The notes under the pieces are model-generated. The model was not told where the DNA came from. It did no database searches and saw only the letters and a program-made list of their open reading frames with translations. Made by a program: the position numbers and the translations under genes. From Bacillota bacterium (GTDB taxonomy: Bacteria > Bacillota > Bacilli > Tumebacillales > Effusibacillaceae), in contig JAGVBM010000017.1 in assembly GCA_020059765.1 (NCBI GenBank), positions 1 through 8,098 on the forward strand: a stretch of DNA of 8,098 nucleotides, written 5' to 3'. Numbering within the stretch: position 1 is the stretch's first letter; the number at the start of each line of letters is the position of its first letter. Shown in pieces: positions 1 through 5,794 of this stretch.

Positions 1-369
1 AACTTGCTGTTTGCAAGAACACGATGGGGTCAACCGGATGAGCGGATGCAAGCGCTTTTGAATCAAACGACGGAACGTTTGGGGTTGCGTTCGCTGCAAG
101 AACGTTATCCCCGTGACTTGTCGGGGGGCGAACAGCAGCGGGTGGCGTTGGGACGGGCGCTGTTGATGGAACCGGAAGCGTTGCTGCTGGATGAGCCCTT
201 TGCCGCATTGGACGCCAGCACATTGCAAAAAGCGCTGCCCTTGGTGCAAGAGGTGATCGAACAGTTGGAAATTCCAACGGTATTGATTACCCATCAGCCG
301 GAAATCGCTTCCTGGTTCGGAGCCCGGCTCCTGCAGCTCGATCAGGGCAAATTTGCAATGGCAAATTGA
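1..369 (+). CDS. ABC transporter ATP-binding protein, C-terminal part (5' end outside window)
   Basis: This is the C-terminal ~122 residues of an ABC-type importer ATPase; the reading frame is open at the left edge, so the Walker A half is missing from view. Visible motifs are the ABC signature LSGGEQQRVALGRAL, Walker B with its catalytic glutamate (ALLLDEPFAALD, including the D-loop) and the H-loop histidine in LITHQPE. The order and spacing are normal. The protein stops soon after the H-loop, so it lacks the C-terminal TOBE/regulatory domain found in ModC, CysA or MalK-type ATPases. The signature resembles the molybdate/sulfate/polyamine importer group, but the substrate cannot be read from this fragment. 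The permease and binding protein presumably lie upstream. The stop codon lies inside the first perfect copy of a 14-bp tandem repeat. No terminator is visible before the rpmE promoter, so readthrough into rpmE is possible. Confidence 0.9.
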   Translation, partial: NLLFARTRWGQPDERMQALLNQTTERLGLRSLQERYPRDLSGGEQQRVALGRALLMEPEALLLDEPFAALDASTLQKALPLVQEVIEQLEIPTVLITHQPEIASWFGARLLQLDQGKFAMAN

Positions 370-386
370 CACTGGCAAATTGACAC
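345..386 (+). repeat. three tandem 14-bp units at the end of the ABC gene
   Basis: Units at 359-372 and 373-386 are identical (TGGCAAATTGACAC). The preceding 14 bases, 345-358, match the unit at about 10 of 14 positions and contain the 10-bp perfect palindrome GCAAATTTGC (347-356). The array covers the last codons and stop of the ABC ATPase gene and ends two bases before the -35 element of the rpmE promoter. It may be a small replication-slippage duplication or a binding site for a regulator of rpmE. The TTGACA in each perfect copy looks like a -35 box but has no -10 at the right distance. Confidence 0.6.
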
Positions 387-387
387 A

Positions 388-416
388 TTGCAACGAACCT
401 TATCCGATGATATAAT
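388..416 (+). promoter_or_regulatory. sigma-A promoter with extended -10 for rpmE
   Basis: The -35 element is TTGCAA (388-393), the spacer is 17 bp, and the -10 is a perfect TATAAT (411-416) preceded by TGA, giving an extended -10 (TGnTATAAT). Transcription should begin near 423, leaving a leader of about 58 nt before the L31 start codon. Confidence 0.8.
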
Positions 417-480
417 ACCTTTTGTGTATTGGAGAGATGGCTATGGCCCAATCTATAGCCGGAAAGAGGTGAAGATAGAA

Positions 481-678
481 ATGAAACCCGGAATTCATCC
501 GAATTACAAAATTACGACCGTAACTTGTGCATGCGGCAACCAATTCGAAAGCGGTTCGGTAAAAGAAAAACTGCGCGTGGAGATTTGCTCGGCGTGCCAT
601 CCGTTCTTTACCGGCAAACAGAAGTTTATCGACGCTGGCGGACGTGTTGACAAGTTCAAGAAAAAATACAACCTGTAA
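481..678 (+). CDS. rpmE: 50S ribosomal protein L31, zinc-binding type
   Basis: This encodes L31, a small protein of the large ribosomal subunit at the central protuberance. It is 65 residues, the usual family length, and starts MKPGIHPNY. Four cysteines, C16, C18, C36 and C39 (CAC and CSAC), are the zinc ligands of the C+ form, which in Bacillus is the form used when zinc is sufficient. The basic C-terminus (KFKKKYNL) is typical. I chose ATG 481 because it follows a good ribosome-binding site (AGAGGTGA, 464-471) and gives the canonical N-terminus; the frame is open further upstream to a TTG at 388, but that lies inside the promoter. The gene appears monocistronic, with its own promoter and a terminator directly after it. 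In many Bacillota rpmE lies near tdk and prfA, as here. Confidence 0.97.
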   Translation: MKPGIHPNYKITTVTCACGNQFESGSVKEKLRVEICSACHPFFTGKQKFIDAGGRVDKFKKKYNL

Positions 679-683
679 GACAC

Positions 684-717
684 AAGCGTCATCCTTGGAT
701 GGCGCTTTTTATTTTTC
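684..717 (+). terminator. rho-independent terminator after rpmE
   Basis: An 11-bp stem pairs 684-694 (AAGCGTCATCC) with 697-707 (GGATGGCGCTT) through one G-U pair. The tip is very tight, so the innermost pairs probably open into the loop. A T-rich tail TTTTTATTTTTC follows directly. Confidence 0.9.
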
Positions 718-808
718 GGATTTGAAATTTTTCTCGAACCGTTCCTTCCGACCTGTCGTTATCTTTATTGAAAAATGAAAATTACAATAAAAGGAGAGTG
801 CTTCAAAA

Positions 809-1444
809 ATGAAACGTGTGTCGATCTTGAGTCTGATTGCTGCTTTTGTCATGACGATGTTCGCGTCCTTCGCCTCGGCGGCAGCGCCTGATTTTCAAAA
901 ACTTGGCTTCCCTAACGTGGCAGTTGAAAAGGAGATTGTCCCGGGACAGGCCGCTTCCATCACATACGGTTCGGTTAGAATCGACGTTCCGGCGGACGCT
1001 TTCACCGCACCGGTCAAGTTTCAAGTGATCGAGGGAGCAAACGCGGACTTCCAGGCAAAAGCTCCCGCCAATGAAACCGTATTGATGAACTTTGCGTTCA
1101 AAGTGACCGACAAAGCTACGAATGAACTGGTCGCCAAATTCAACAAGCCGGTGATGTTCTTCTACACCGACGCAAAGATCACCGCCAACAGCAAGTACTA
1201 TGACACCACCGTTGACGGACAGATGGTCGTAAACAAAGTTCCGGCAAAGATTGAAGGCACCACCTTGTCCCACCCGATTGCAGGCGCAGGTGTAGGTTGG
1301 GCCGTTACTTCTCCGGCAGCACCGGTTAAAAATGCGACTTCGCCCGTTGCGGGAATTTCCGCTGCTCCCTGGGTGGCCGGCGGTTCCGTCATGATCATCG
1401 GGGCTGCAGCCGTATGGTTTGCTGCTCGCCGCCGCACCGCGTAA
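809..1444 (+). CDS. secreted protein with C-terminal membrane anchor, putative sortase substrate
   Basis: I do not recognise a family for this 211-residue protein. Residues 1 to about 24-26 form a Sec signal peptide: KR, a hydrophobic core, then ASA/AAA as a cleavage site. Residues ~27-165 look like a beta-rich extracellular domain, with alternating strands and VPADAF and PVMFFYT stretches. A low-complexity Ala/Pro/Val linker follows (~166-187). The C-terminus has the layout of a sorting signal: a short motif region, a hydrophobic helix (~189-205), then RRR (207-209) at the very end. There is no LPXTG; SPVAG (178-182) occupies the equivalent place. The next gene, 16 nt downstream, encodes a sortase, so this is probably its substrate, though simple tail anchoring remains possible. 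The ATG has a good ribosome-binding site (AAGGAGAG, 791-798). I found no convincing promoter between 718 and 790. Confidence 0.85.
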   Translation: MKRVSILSLIAAFVMTMFASFASAAAPDFQKLGFPNVAVEKEIVPGQAASITYGSVRIDVPADAFTAPVKFQVIEGANADFQAKAPANETVLMNFAFKVTDKATNELVAKFNKPVMFFYTDAKITANSKYYDTTVDGQMVVNKVPAKIEGTTLSHPIAGAGVGWAVTSPAAPVKNATSPVAGISAAPWVAGGSVMIIGAAAVWFAARRRTA

Positions 1445-1460
1445 CGAAAATCGGTTTTGC

Positions 1461-2111
1461 ATGAACAAGCGACAACTGCAGATTCTGGGGGGAGGACTGC
1501 TGGTGCTCGGCACTGCGGTCTTCCTTTATCCCTTCCTGACCATCGGGTATTCCAACTACATGTCCGACACGCTGCGTGAACAGGCAACGGCAATGGTTGA
1601 AAACAAACAGGCGCCGCCGACAGAAACGAAACCTTTCAGCCGCGGTTTATACCCCGAACCGGTCCCCTCATCCGTGGAGAAGCCGACAAAAGGCAAGGTG
1701 ATCGGCATGTTGGAGATCCCTTCCCTGCAGATAAAGGAAGCCATTTTGGAAGGCACGGACGAGCCCGAGTTGGCCAAAGCCCCCGGTCATTTGCCTGACA
1801 GCGTACTTCCCGGTCAGCTCGGCAAGAGCATTATCGCGGCCCATAATGCAACCACGTTTCGGCATATCGACAGGCTGCAGCCGGGTGATACCTTTACGGT
1901 TCGCACGGAACAGGGGATATTTACGTTCAAAGTGACGGGACAGCGGATCTTGCATGTAAAAGATGAACTGCCGGATACGGCATACCCCGCGTTGTCACTT
2001 GAGACTTGTTATCCCTTGGATGCGTTGTATCTTACCGATCAAAGGCTGTTCGTCGAAACGGCATTGGTGAAAAGTGAACTGAAGAGTGAGAAAGTCAGGA
2101 AGGAAAGGTGA
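1461..2111 (+). CDS. class D-like sortase (transpeptidase)
   Basis: Sortases are membrane-anchored cysteine transpeptidases that cut a C-terminal sorting signal and join the protein to the cell wall. In this 216-residue protein, an N-terminal membrane segment (~8-27) precedes a linker rich in Pro and Glu. The sortase fold follows (~77-203) with the full catalytic set: His128 in AAHNATTFRHI, Cys183 in SLETCYP, and Arg195 in DQRLFVETAL. The TCYP context and small size fit class D best, but assignment to class E or F cannot be ruled out by eye. The tail (204-216) is strongly charged. ATG 1461 lacks a clear Shine-Dalgarno and lies 16 nt after the preceding stop, suggesting translational coupling. 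A TTG at 1419 inside the upstream gene is in frame but would add residues before the membrane segment. The stop overlaps the ribosome-binding region of the next gene, so the three genes look like one operon. Confidence 0.93.
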   Translation: MNKRQLQILGGGLLVLGTAVFLYPFLTIGYSNYMSDTLREQATAMVENKQAPPTETKPFSRGLYPEPVPSSVEKPTKGKVIGMLEIPSLQIKEAILEGTDEPELAKAPGHLPDSVLPGQLGKSIIAAHNATTFRHIDRLQPGDTFTVRTEQGIFTFKVTGQRILHVKDELPDTAYPALSLETCYPLDALYLTDQRLFVETALVKSELKSEKVRKER

Positions 2112-2113
2112 CA

Positions 2114-2923
2114 ATGAATAAACATTTGGCGATCGTGTTGACTGCAGGGATGCTGTCGGCAAGCGCACTTCTTGCGGGATGCGGCGCAAATACAGAGTCC
2201 AAACCGACCACGACAACAACCGCCAATACGGCGGCCGCTGCTTCCAATGTGTTGATGGTGTACGGACCGGGTGGACCCTTTGGTCCGATGAATGAATTGG
2301 CGGAGATGTTCGCGAAAGAAAAAGGCATCCAAGTGAAAGTGGTTGCAGGTCCGGAAGGCAAATGGATCGAACAGGCGAAACAGGATGCGGACATTTTCTT
2401 TGGTGGCGCGGAATATATGCTGACCGATTTTGCATTGCGTCATCCCGAATTGGTCGATGACAAGACGAGAACGGAATTGTATCCGAGAGCCGCCGGAATT
2501 CTGGTTCGCAAAGGGAATCCGAAAAACATCAAAACATTGGAAGACCTGGCCAAACCGGGCATCAAGATCCTTGATGTCAACGGTGCGGGACAATTGGGGC
2601 TATGGGAAGATCTGGCAGGCACGAAAGGCCTGATTGCCGGAATCCAAAAGAACATTGCGGTAACAGCCGGGAACAGTGCGGAAGGAATTGACAAGTGGAA
2701 AGCAACGCCTGAACTGGACGCGTGGGTGACCTACGAATCCTGGTACTACCGATTGAAAGACACCATGGATCTGGTCGAACTGCCGAAAAAGGACAAATTA
2801 TTCAGGGGAACTCCGATTGTCATTGCCAAAACCGCCGACAATCGGGAGGCCGCCCAACAGTTTATCGAATATCTGAAAACGGAAAAATCGCACGAAGTGT
2901 TTAAAAAATGGGGTTGGCATTGA
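2114..2923 (+). CDS. AcfC-like extracellular substrate-binding lipoprotein
   Basis: This is a periplasmic-binding-fold protein of 269 residues resembling AcfC, the accessory colonization factor of Vibrio, which belongs to the molybdate/sulfate-type binding proteins. A lipoprotein signal peptide ends in LLAGC with lipidated Cys23. A Thr/Ala-rich tether (~28-44) follows, then the ligand-binding domain. Diagnostic stretches are MVYGPGGPFGPMNELAE (48-64), VVAGPEGKWIEQAKQDAD (76-93), FFGGAEYMLTDF (95-106) and the terminal WGWH. Family members bind an anion or small organic acid; the ligand here is unknown. No permease or ATPase gene adjoins it, and the only ABC ATPase in view lies beyond rpmE. ATG 2114 is preferred, with AGGAAGG at 2097-2103 and AGGAAAGG at 2101-2108 upstream; a GTG at 2108, overlapping the sortase stop, is the alternative. 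It shares an operon with the sortase and ends at a strong hairpin. Confidence 0.9.
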   Translation: MNKHLAIVLTAGMLSASALLAGCGANTESKPTTTTTANTAAAASNVLMVYGPGGPFGPMNELAEMFAKEKGIQVKVVAGPEGKWIEQAKQDADIFFGGAEYMLTDFALRHPELVDDKTRTELYPRAAGILVRKGNPKNIKTLEDLAKPGIKILDVNGAGQLGLWEDLAGTKGLIAGIQKNIAVTAGNSAEGIDKWKATPELDAWVTYESWYYRLKDTMDLVELPKKDKLFRGTPIVIAKTADNREAAQQFIEYLKTEKSHEVFKKWGWH

Positions 2924-2946
2924 AATAGAATATCGGAATGCCATGA

Positions 2947-2991
2947 AACGCCCTTGCAACCTGCTCTGCAAGGGCGTTATTTGCGTTTTTT
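2947..2991 (+). terminator. terminator after the sortase operon
   Basis: A perfect 12-bp stem pairs 2947-2958 (AACGCCCTTGCA) with 2967-2978 around an 8-nt loop. ATTTGCG and a T6 tract (2986-2991) follow. The main T-run is offset from the stem by about 7 nt, so efficiency may be moderate. Confidence 0.8.
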
Positions 2992-3012
2992 GTACTTGCC
3001 AGAATTTATAAG

Positions 3013-3192
3013 TTTTCAAGGTAACAAGTATAAGGGCAACTAGGCTCGCCTGCGCCTAAAGGCTTGGCGGAGCCAAGTTTTCTTTACGGCAGGGAGCGGA
3101 TGGGGAGAACCGGGTTCGGTCGTATTGGTGGAGGATTTTTGGGCATCCTGTCGAATGTAGTAGGGAACAAACCAAGAACGGGAGAGATAGGA
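3013..3192 (+). other. structured intergenic element upstream of tdk
   Basis: The spacer between the 2947-2991 terminator and tdk holds no recognisable gene but is clearly structured. CTTGGC (3063-3068) can pair with GCCAAG (3072-3077), GGCTC (3043-3047) with GAGCC (3070-3074), and GCC (3054-3056) with GGC (3061-3063); these are alternative or nested hairpins. The G-rich part (about 3091-3190) stays open in the tdk frame from 3064, translating to a Gly/Arg-rich stretch that is absent from thymidine kinases. The element's end supplies the tdk ribosome-binding site (GGGAGAG, 3180-3186). It could be a dispersed intergenic repeat or the structured leader of tdk. I see no terminal inverted repeats or target-site duplication, and the left boundary is approximate. 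Confidence 0.4.
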
Positions 3193-3786
3193 TTGAATTT
3201 GATCAAACGATTGGGCTGGGTGGAGCTGATCTGCGGCAGCATGTTTTCCGGCAAGAGTGAAGAACTGATTCGACGCGCGAAACGAGCTCGTATTGCGAAG
3301 CAGAAACTGCAAGTGTTCAAACCGATGATCGACAATCGCTACCTGCTGGAGGCTGTCGTGTCCCATGCGGGCGACAGGGAAGCGGCGGTGGCGGTCAAAG
3401 ATGCGGCTCACTTGAAATCGTTGATCGAATCGGACACGGAGGTGATCGCCATCGACGAAGTCCAATTTTTTGACGAGGGAATCATCGAACTTGTAACCGA
3501 ATTGGCAGACAGCGGAAAACGGGTCATCTGCGCGGGGCTGGATCAGGACTTTCGCGGCGAACCGTTCGGTCCGGTGCCTGTGTTGATGGCGTTGGCGGAA
3601 AATGTGGACAAACTGCAGGCGATTTGTGTAAAATGCGGCAATCCTGCCAGCCGAACCCAGCGGTTGATCAACGGCCAACCGGCTTTGTACAGCGATCCGG
3701 TGATCCTGGTGGGAGCGTCCGAAAGCTATGAAGCGCGCTGCCGCCACTGTCACGAAGTTCCGCACGAATTGGCGAAAGAAGCGTAG
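3193..3786 (+). CDS. tdk: thymidine kinase, type II
   Basis: This cytosolic salvage enzyme transfers phosphate from ATP to thymidine to give dTMP. The P-loop GSMFSGKS is at 15-22. DEVQFF (88-93) includes the presumed catalytic Glu89. GLDQDFRGEPFG (115-126) is typical of type II enzymes. A structural zinc site is formed by C145/C148 (CVKC) and C183/C186 (CRHC). The thymidine-binding lasso region lies toward the end, in DPVILVGASESYEARC. The 197-residue length matches Bacillus Tdk (about 195). I chose TTG 3193 because it follows GGGAGAG at a good distance and gives a normal N-terminus before LGWVELICGSMFSGKS; TTG 3199 is also possible. The frame is open upstream to 3064, but that sequence belongs to the intergenic element and not to the enzyme. 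Confidence 0.96.
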   Translation: MNLIKRLGWVELICGSMFSGKSEELIRRAKRARIAKQKLQVFKPMIDNRYLLEAVVSHAGDREAAVAVKDAAHLKSLIESDTEVIAIDEVQFFDEGIIELVTELADSGKRVICAGLDQDFRGEPFGPVPVLMALAENVDKLQAICVKCGNPASRTQRLINGQPALYSDPVILVGASESYEARCRHCHEVPHELAKEA

Positions 3787-3854
3787 TCGGATTTTACCAT
3801 ATTGGTTACCGCCTCATCGGGGAAAAATACAACTACCCCGAAGGAGGTGCTGTT

Positions 3855-4454
3855 GTGCGAACAACAAAATGGGTCGCATGGTCTGTTCTCGGCGCATTGA
3901 CGGTCAGCGCACTGGCGGGATGTACACCAGCCGCCGGCGACCGTATGCAAAGACAGTCGCTCGAGCCCCGGTATGACAATCGGGGAATTGATTTCGACGG
4001 GGACGGAGACCGGAGCTGGTTATCCGGCAACAACAACATGAACAACCCACCGGTGAACTTGCGCAGTCTGGCGCCAATGGCGGGCGGAAGTGCAGATATG
4101 ACGCAGGGTCCTTACTCCGGATGGGTGACGGCCGACCGGGTGGCGGATTTGGCGCAAACAGTTCCTGGAGTTGCCAGTGCGAGCGCGGTGCTGCGCGGAC
4201 AAACGGCAATCGTCGGACTGTCGCTGCATCGCACGGTGCCGCGGGAACGAGCTGCCCAAATCGCCCAGGAAGTCCGTCGCATGCTGTTGGTGCAAGCGCC
4301 GGTATTCCGTACGGTTCATATCTCGACAGATAATGTCCTCTCGCGTCGGGTATTCGATGTTTCGCAAAACATCCGAAACGGCCGTCCGCTTTCCTCCATG
4401 GACGGTGAAATTGAGCAGTTGTCACGAGACATTCCAGTGCTGCCGCCTCGTTAG
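3855..4454 (+). CDS. YhcN/YlaJ-family sporulation lipoprotein
   Basis: This is a predicted lipoprotein of 199 residues. The signal peptide ends in a lipobox ALAGC with Cys23. A polar, Asn/Asp-rich linker of about 65 residues follows, then the YhcN/YlaJ domain (~90-195). The domain shows the family pattern: TADRVADLAQTVPGVASASA, a beta strand (TAIVGLSL), RERAAQIAQEVRRML, and VHISTDNVLSRRVFDVSQNI. YhcN of Bacillus subtilis is a spore-membrane protein made in the forespore, and other members are linked to germination; a role here in the spore is inferred from the family. GTG 3855 follows a near-perfect ribosome-binding site (AAGGAGGTG, 3841-3849). A short inverted pair CGGGG/CCCCG (3818-3822, 3836-3840) sits just before it. 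I found no clear sigma-G or sigma-A promoter in the 68-bp gap after tdk, so cotranscription with tdk is possible. Confidence 0.88.
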   Translation: MRTTKWVAWSVLGALTVSALAGCTPAAGDRMQRQSLEPRYDNRGIDFDGDGDRSWLSGNNNMNNPPVNLRSLAPMAGGSADMTQGPYSGWVTADRVADLAQTVPGVASASAVLRGQTAIVGLSLHRTVPRERAAQIAQEVRRMLLVQAPVFRTVHISTDNVLSRRVFDVSQNIRNGRPLSSMDGEIEQLSRDIPVLPPR

Positions 4455-4471
4455 GGTTGGGGGATTCCCCG

Positions 4472-4507
4472 GCTGTTGACAGATTTCTGTCAGCAGCTTT
4501 ATTCTTA
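4472..4507 (+). terminator. hairpin terminator after the YhcN-like gene
   Basis: An 11-bp stem (4472-4482 with 4487-4497, one G-U pair) has the tetraloop ATTT and is followed by TTTATTCTTA. The T-tract is interrupted, so it may be leaky and let some transcripts reach the small gene downstream. A shorter GGGG/CCCC hairpin (4460-4470) lies just before it. Confidence 0.75.
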
Positions 4508-4551
4508 TGAATACAACAAGACTTCACTTTCAGTTCATAAAGAGGTTCAGC

Positions 4552-4764
4552 ATGAATAATTACGAAGGACAACTGCAAATTTGGATTGAAACGGGAAGAT
4601 TGGTCCGTATCGTACGTTTGAAGGAAAGAGGTCAAAAACAAATTTTGCTGGGGAGGATATTGAGCCTGGACTTGCAGCTTCAGCATCTGATTTTCTATCA
4701 TGCCGATGAGAAAAAAGTGTACAACATTCTTCTGAATGAAATCGAAGAGGTGGTTGCCGTCTGA
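4552..4764 (+). CDS. small protein of unknown function, beta-rich
   Basis: This 70-residue protein is not one I recognise. Its sequence alternates short strands (GQLQIWIE, RLVRIVRL, KQILLGRILSLDL, HLIFYH, VYNILLNEIEEVVAV) separated by charged turns. The pattern suggests a small barrel of Lsm/SH3 type, loosely like YolD-family proteins, but the resemblance is only in strand pattern. There is no signal peptide, membrane segment or cysteine. ATG 4552 has a good ribosome-binding site (AAAGAGGT, 4539-4546); an in-frame ATG at 4507 lies in the tail of the preceding terminator without such a site. A terminator follows directly after the stop. The strong ribosome-binding site and tight fit between two terminators support a real gene. 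Confidence 0.65.
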   Translation: MNNYEGQLQIWIETGRLVRIVRLKERGQKQILLGRILSLDLQLQHLIFYHADEKKVYNILLNEIEEVVAV

Positions 4765-4765
4765 G

Positions 4766-4790
4766 CATGTCACGATCTGACATGTTTTTT
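4766..4790 (+). terminator. terminator after the small gene
   Basis: A perfect 7-bp stem CATGTCA/TGACATG (4766-4772, 4778-4784) with the loop CGATC is followed by T6 (4785-4790), with a second T6 tract at 4797-4802. It starts two bases after the stop codon. Confidence 0.85.
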
Positions 4791-4800
4791 GAGTTGTTTT

Positions 4801-4829
4801 TTGACGGCAGGAACCTTCTGTACTATACT
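4801..4829 (+). promoter_or_regulatory. sigma-A promoter for yqhQ-prfA-prmC
   Basis: TTGACG (4801-4806) and TATACT (4824-4829) are separated by exactly 17 bp. The -35 begins inside the second T-run after the terminator, so the transcription units abut. Transcription should start near 4836, giving a leader of about 36 nt before the first gene. Confidence 0.85.
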
Positions 4830-4871
4830 TAATATATTATTCTCGGCCTTACATGCTGGGGGTTGGATTCC

Positions 4872-5789
4872 GTGGAACCCTATCTCGGGGGACAGGCAAT
4901 TGTGGAAGGCGTCATGATGCGTTCCGCCAATCGGGTTGCATATGCCGTGCGCAAACAGGACAACGAGCTTCATGTGGAAACGGAAACCCGCCGCTCCTAT
5001 GCGGAAAAATATCCGATTTTGGCATTTCCGGTGATTCGCGGTTCGCTGGTTCTGTTTGAATCGACGATTCTTGGAATATACGCCCTTACCAAATCGACCA
5101 ACCTTTCATCCGGAGAAGAAGAGCAAGAGCTGCGCCCTTGGGAAATTACGTTGACCCTGTTAGGTGCCTTAGCCGCAGCAGTCTTGCTTTTTGTATGGAT
5201 TCCCGTTTTTGCGGCCAGCCGGTTGACTGACGGAGGAGGTTGGTTTGCCCTTGTCGAGGGTGTGATTCGCTTGGCTGGGTTTACCGGCTATGTCTGGCTG
5301 ATCGGCCGAATGAAAGACATGCAGCGAGTATTTGGATACCATGGCGCCGAACACAAGACGATCAACTGCTGCGAAGCGGGAGATCCGCTGACGGTCGAAA
5401 ACGTTCGGCGGCACTCAATAATTCATAAACGGTGCGGAACCAGTTTTTTGTTGTTTGTCATGCTGTTGTCCGTGGCAGTGTTCGCGTTTGTTTCAGGTGA
5501 ATCTTTGCCCTTTTGGTTCAAGGTGACAGCCCGGATTCTGCTGCTTCCTTTGATTGCCGATCTTTCCTACGAATTGATCCGTTGGTCTGCAGGGCACTCC
5601 GGTCCGCTGGCGGCTTGGCTCGTTTCGCCCGGTTTATTGATGCAAAAGCTGACGACCCGGGAACCGGACGATGCACAAATCGAAGTGGCGATCGCTTCGG
5701 TGCTGGCCGTACTGGAGCCGCAAGGAAATGAAGTTTTGGAGGAAGCGGCGTCTGCGGGAGAACATATAATAGAAAGCAACAGGAAGTGA
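4872..5789 (+). CDS. yqhQ: DUF1385 membrane protein, YqhQ family
   Basis: This is a conserved membrane protein of 305 residues, listed in orthologue collections as a predicted metal-dependent enzyme; no reaction has been established that I know of. The N-terminus carries the family hallmark GGQAIVEGVMMRS (6-18). Membrane segments are likely at ~93-115, ~125-145, ~191-208 and ~218-235. Between them is the conserved polar cluster GYHGAEHK (155-162) followed by HKRCGTSF (185-192), plausible metal ligands or catalytic residues (H157, E160, H161, H185, C188). I prefer GTG 4872, nine bases after a GGGGG stretch, because it puts the hallmark near the start as usual; TTG 4863 is in frame but directly abuts that stretch. 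It is the first gene after the 4801-4829 promoter, and its stop lies five bases before prfA. Placement before prfA-prmC recurs in Bacillota. Confidence 0.92.
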   Translation: MEPYLGGQAIVEGVMMRSANRVAYAVRKQDNELHVETETRRSYAEKYPILAFPVIRGSLVLFESTILGIYALTKSTNLSSGEEEQELRPWEITLTLLGALAAAVLLFVWIPVFAASRLTDGGGWFALVEGVIRLAGFTGYVWLIGRMKDMQRVFGYHGAEHKTINCCEAGDPLTVENVRRHSIIHKRCGTSFLLFVMLLSVAVFAFVSGESLPFWFKVTARILLLPLIADLSYELIRWSAGHSGPLAAWLVSPGLLMQKLTTREPDDAQIEVAIASVLAVLEPQGNEVLEEAASAGEHIIESNRK

Positions 5790-5794
5790 GAGCT

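Noticed and set aside
366..385. TTGACA sequences at 366-371 and 380-385 as -35 boxes
   Set aside because: They stand 39 and 25 bp from the TATAAT at 411. TTGCAA at 388 has the correct 17-bp spacing.
388..480. N-terminal extension of L31
   Set aside because: The open frame upstream of ATG 481 includes the promoter and leader, and L31 proteins start at MKPGIHP.
803..1513. 236-codon minus-strand frame opposite the secreted protein
   Set aside because: The plus-strand gene has a signal peptide, a ribosome-binding site and operon context; the reverse frame has none of these.
2991..3192. Known riboswitch upstream of tdk
   Set aside because: I compared it by eye with c-di-GMP, c-di-AMP and T-box hallmarks and saw no matching core; only generic hairpins can be supported.
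3040..3765. 241-codon minus-strand frame opposite tdk
   Set aside because: Its composition is Arg/Phe/Gln-rich as expected for the reverse of a coding region; tdk on the plus strand is unambiguous.
4507..4551. 15-residue longer start for the small protein
   Set aside because: ATG 4507 lies in the terminator tail with no ribosome-binding site, while ATG 4552 has one at a good distance.
3904..4773. 289-codon open frame on the minus strand
   Set aside because: It lies opposite the YhcN-like gene and the small gene and crosses two terminators. It has no coherent protein features.
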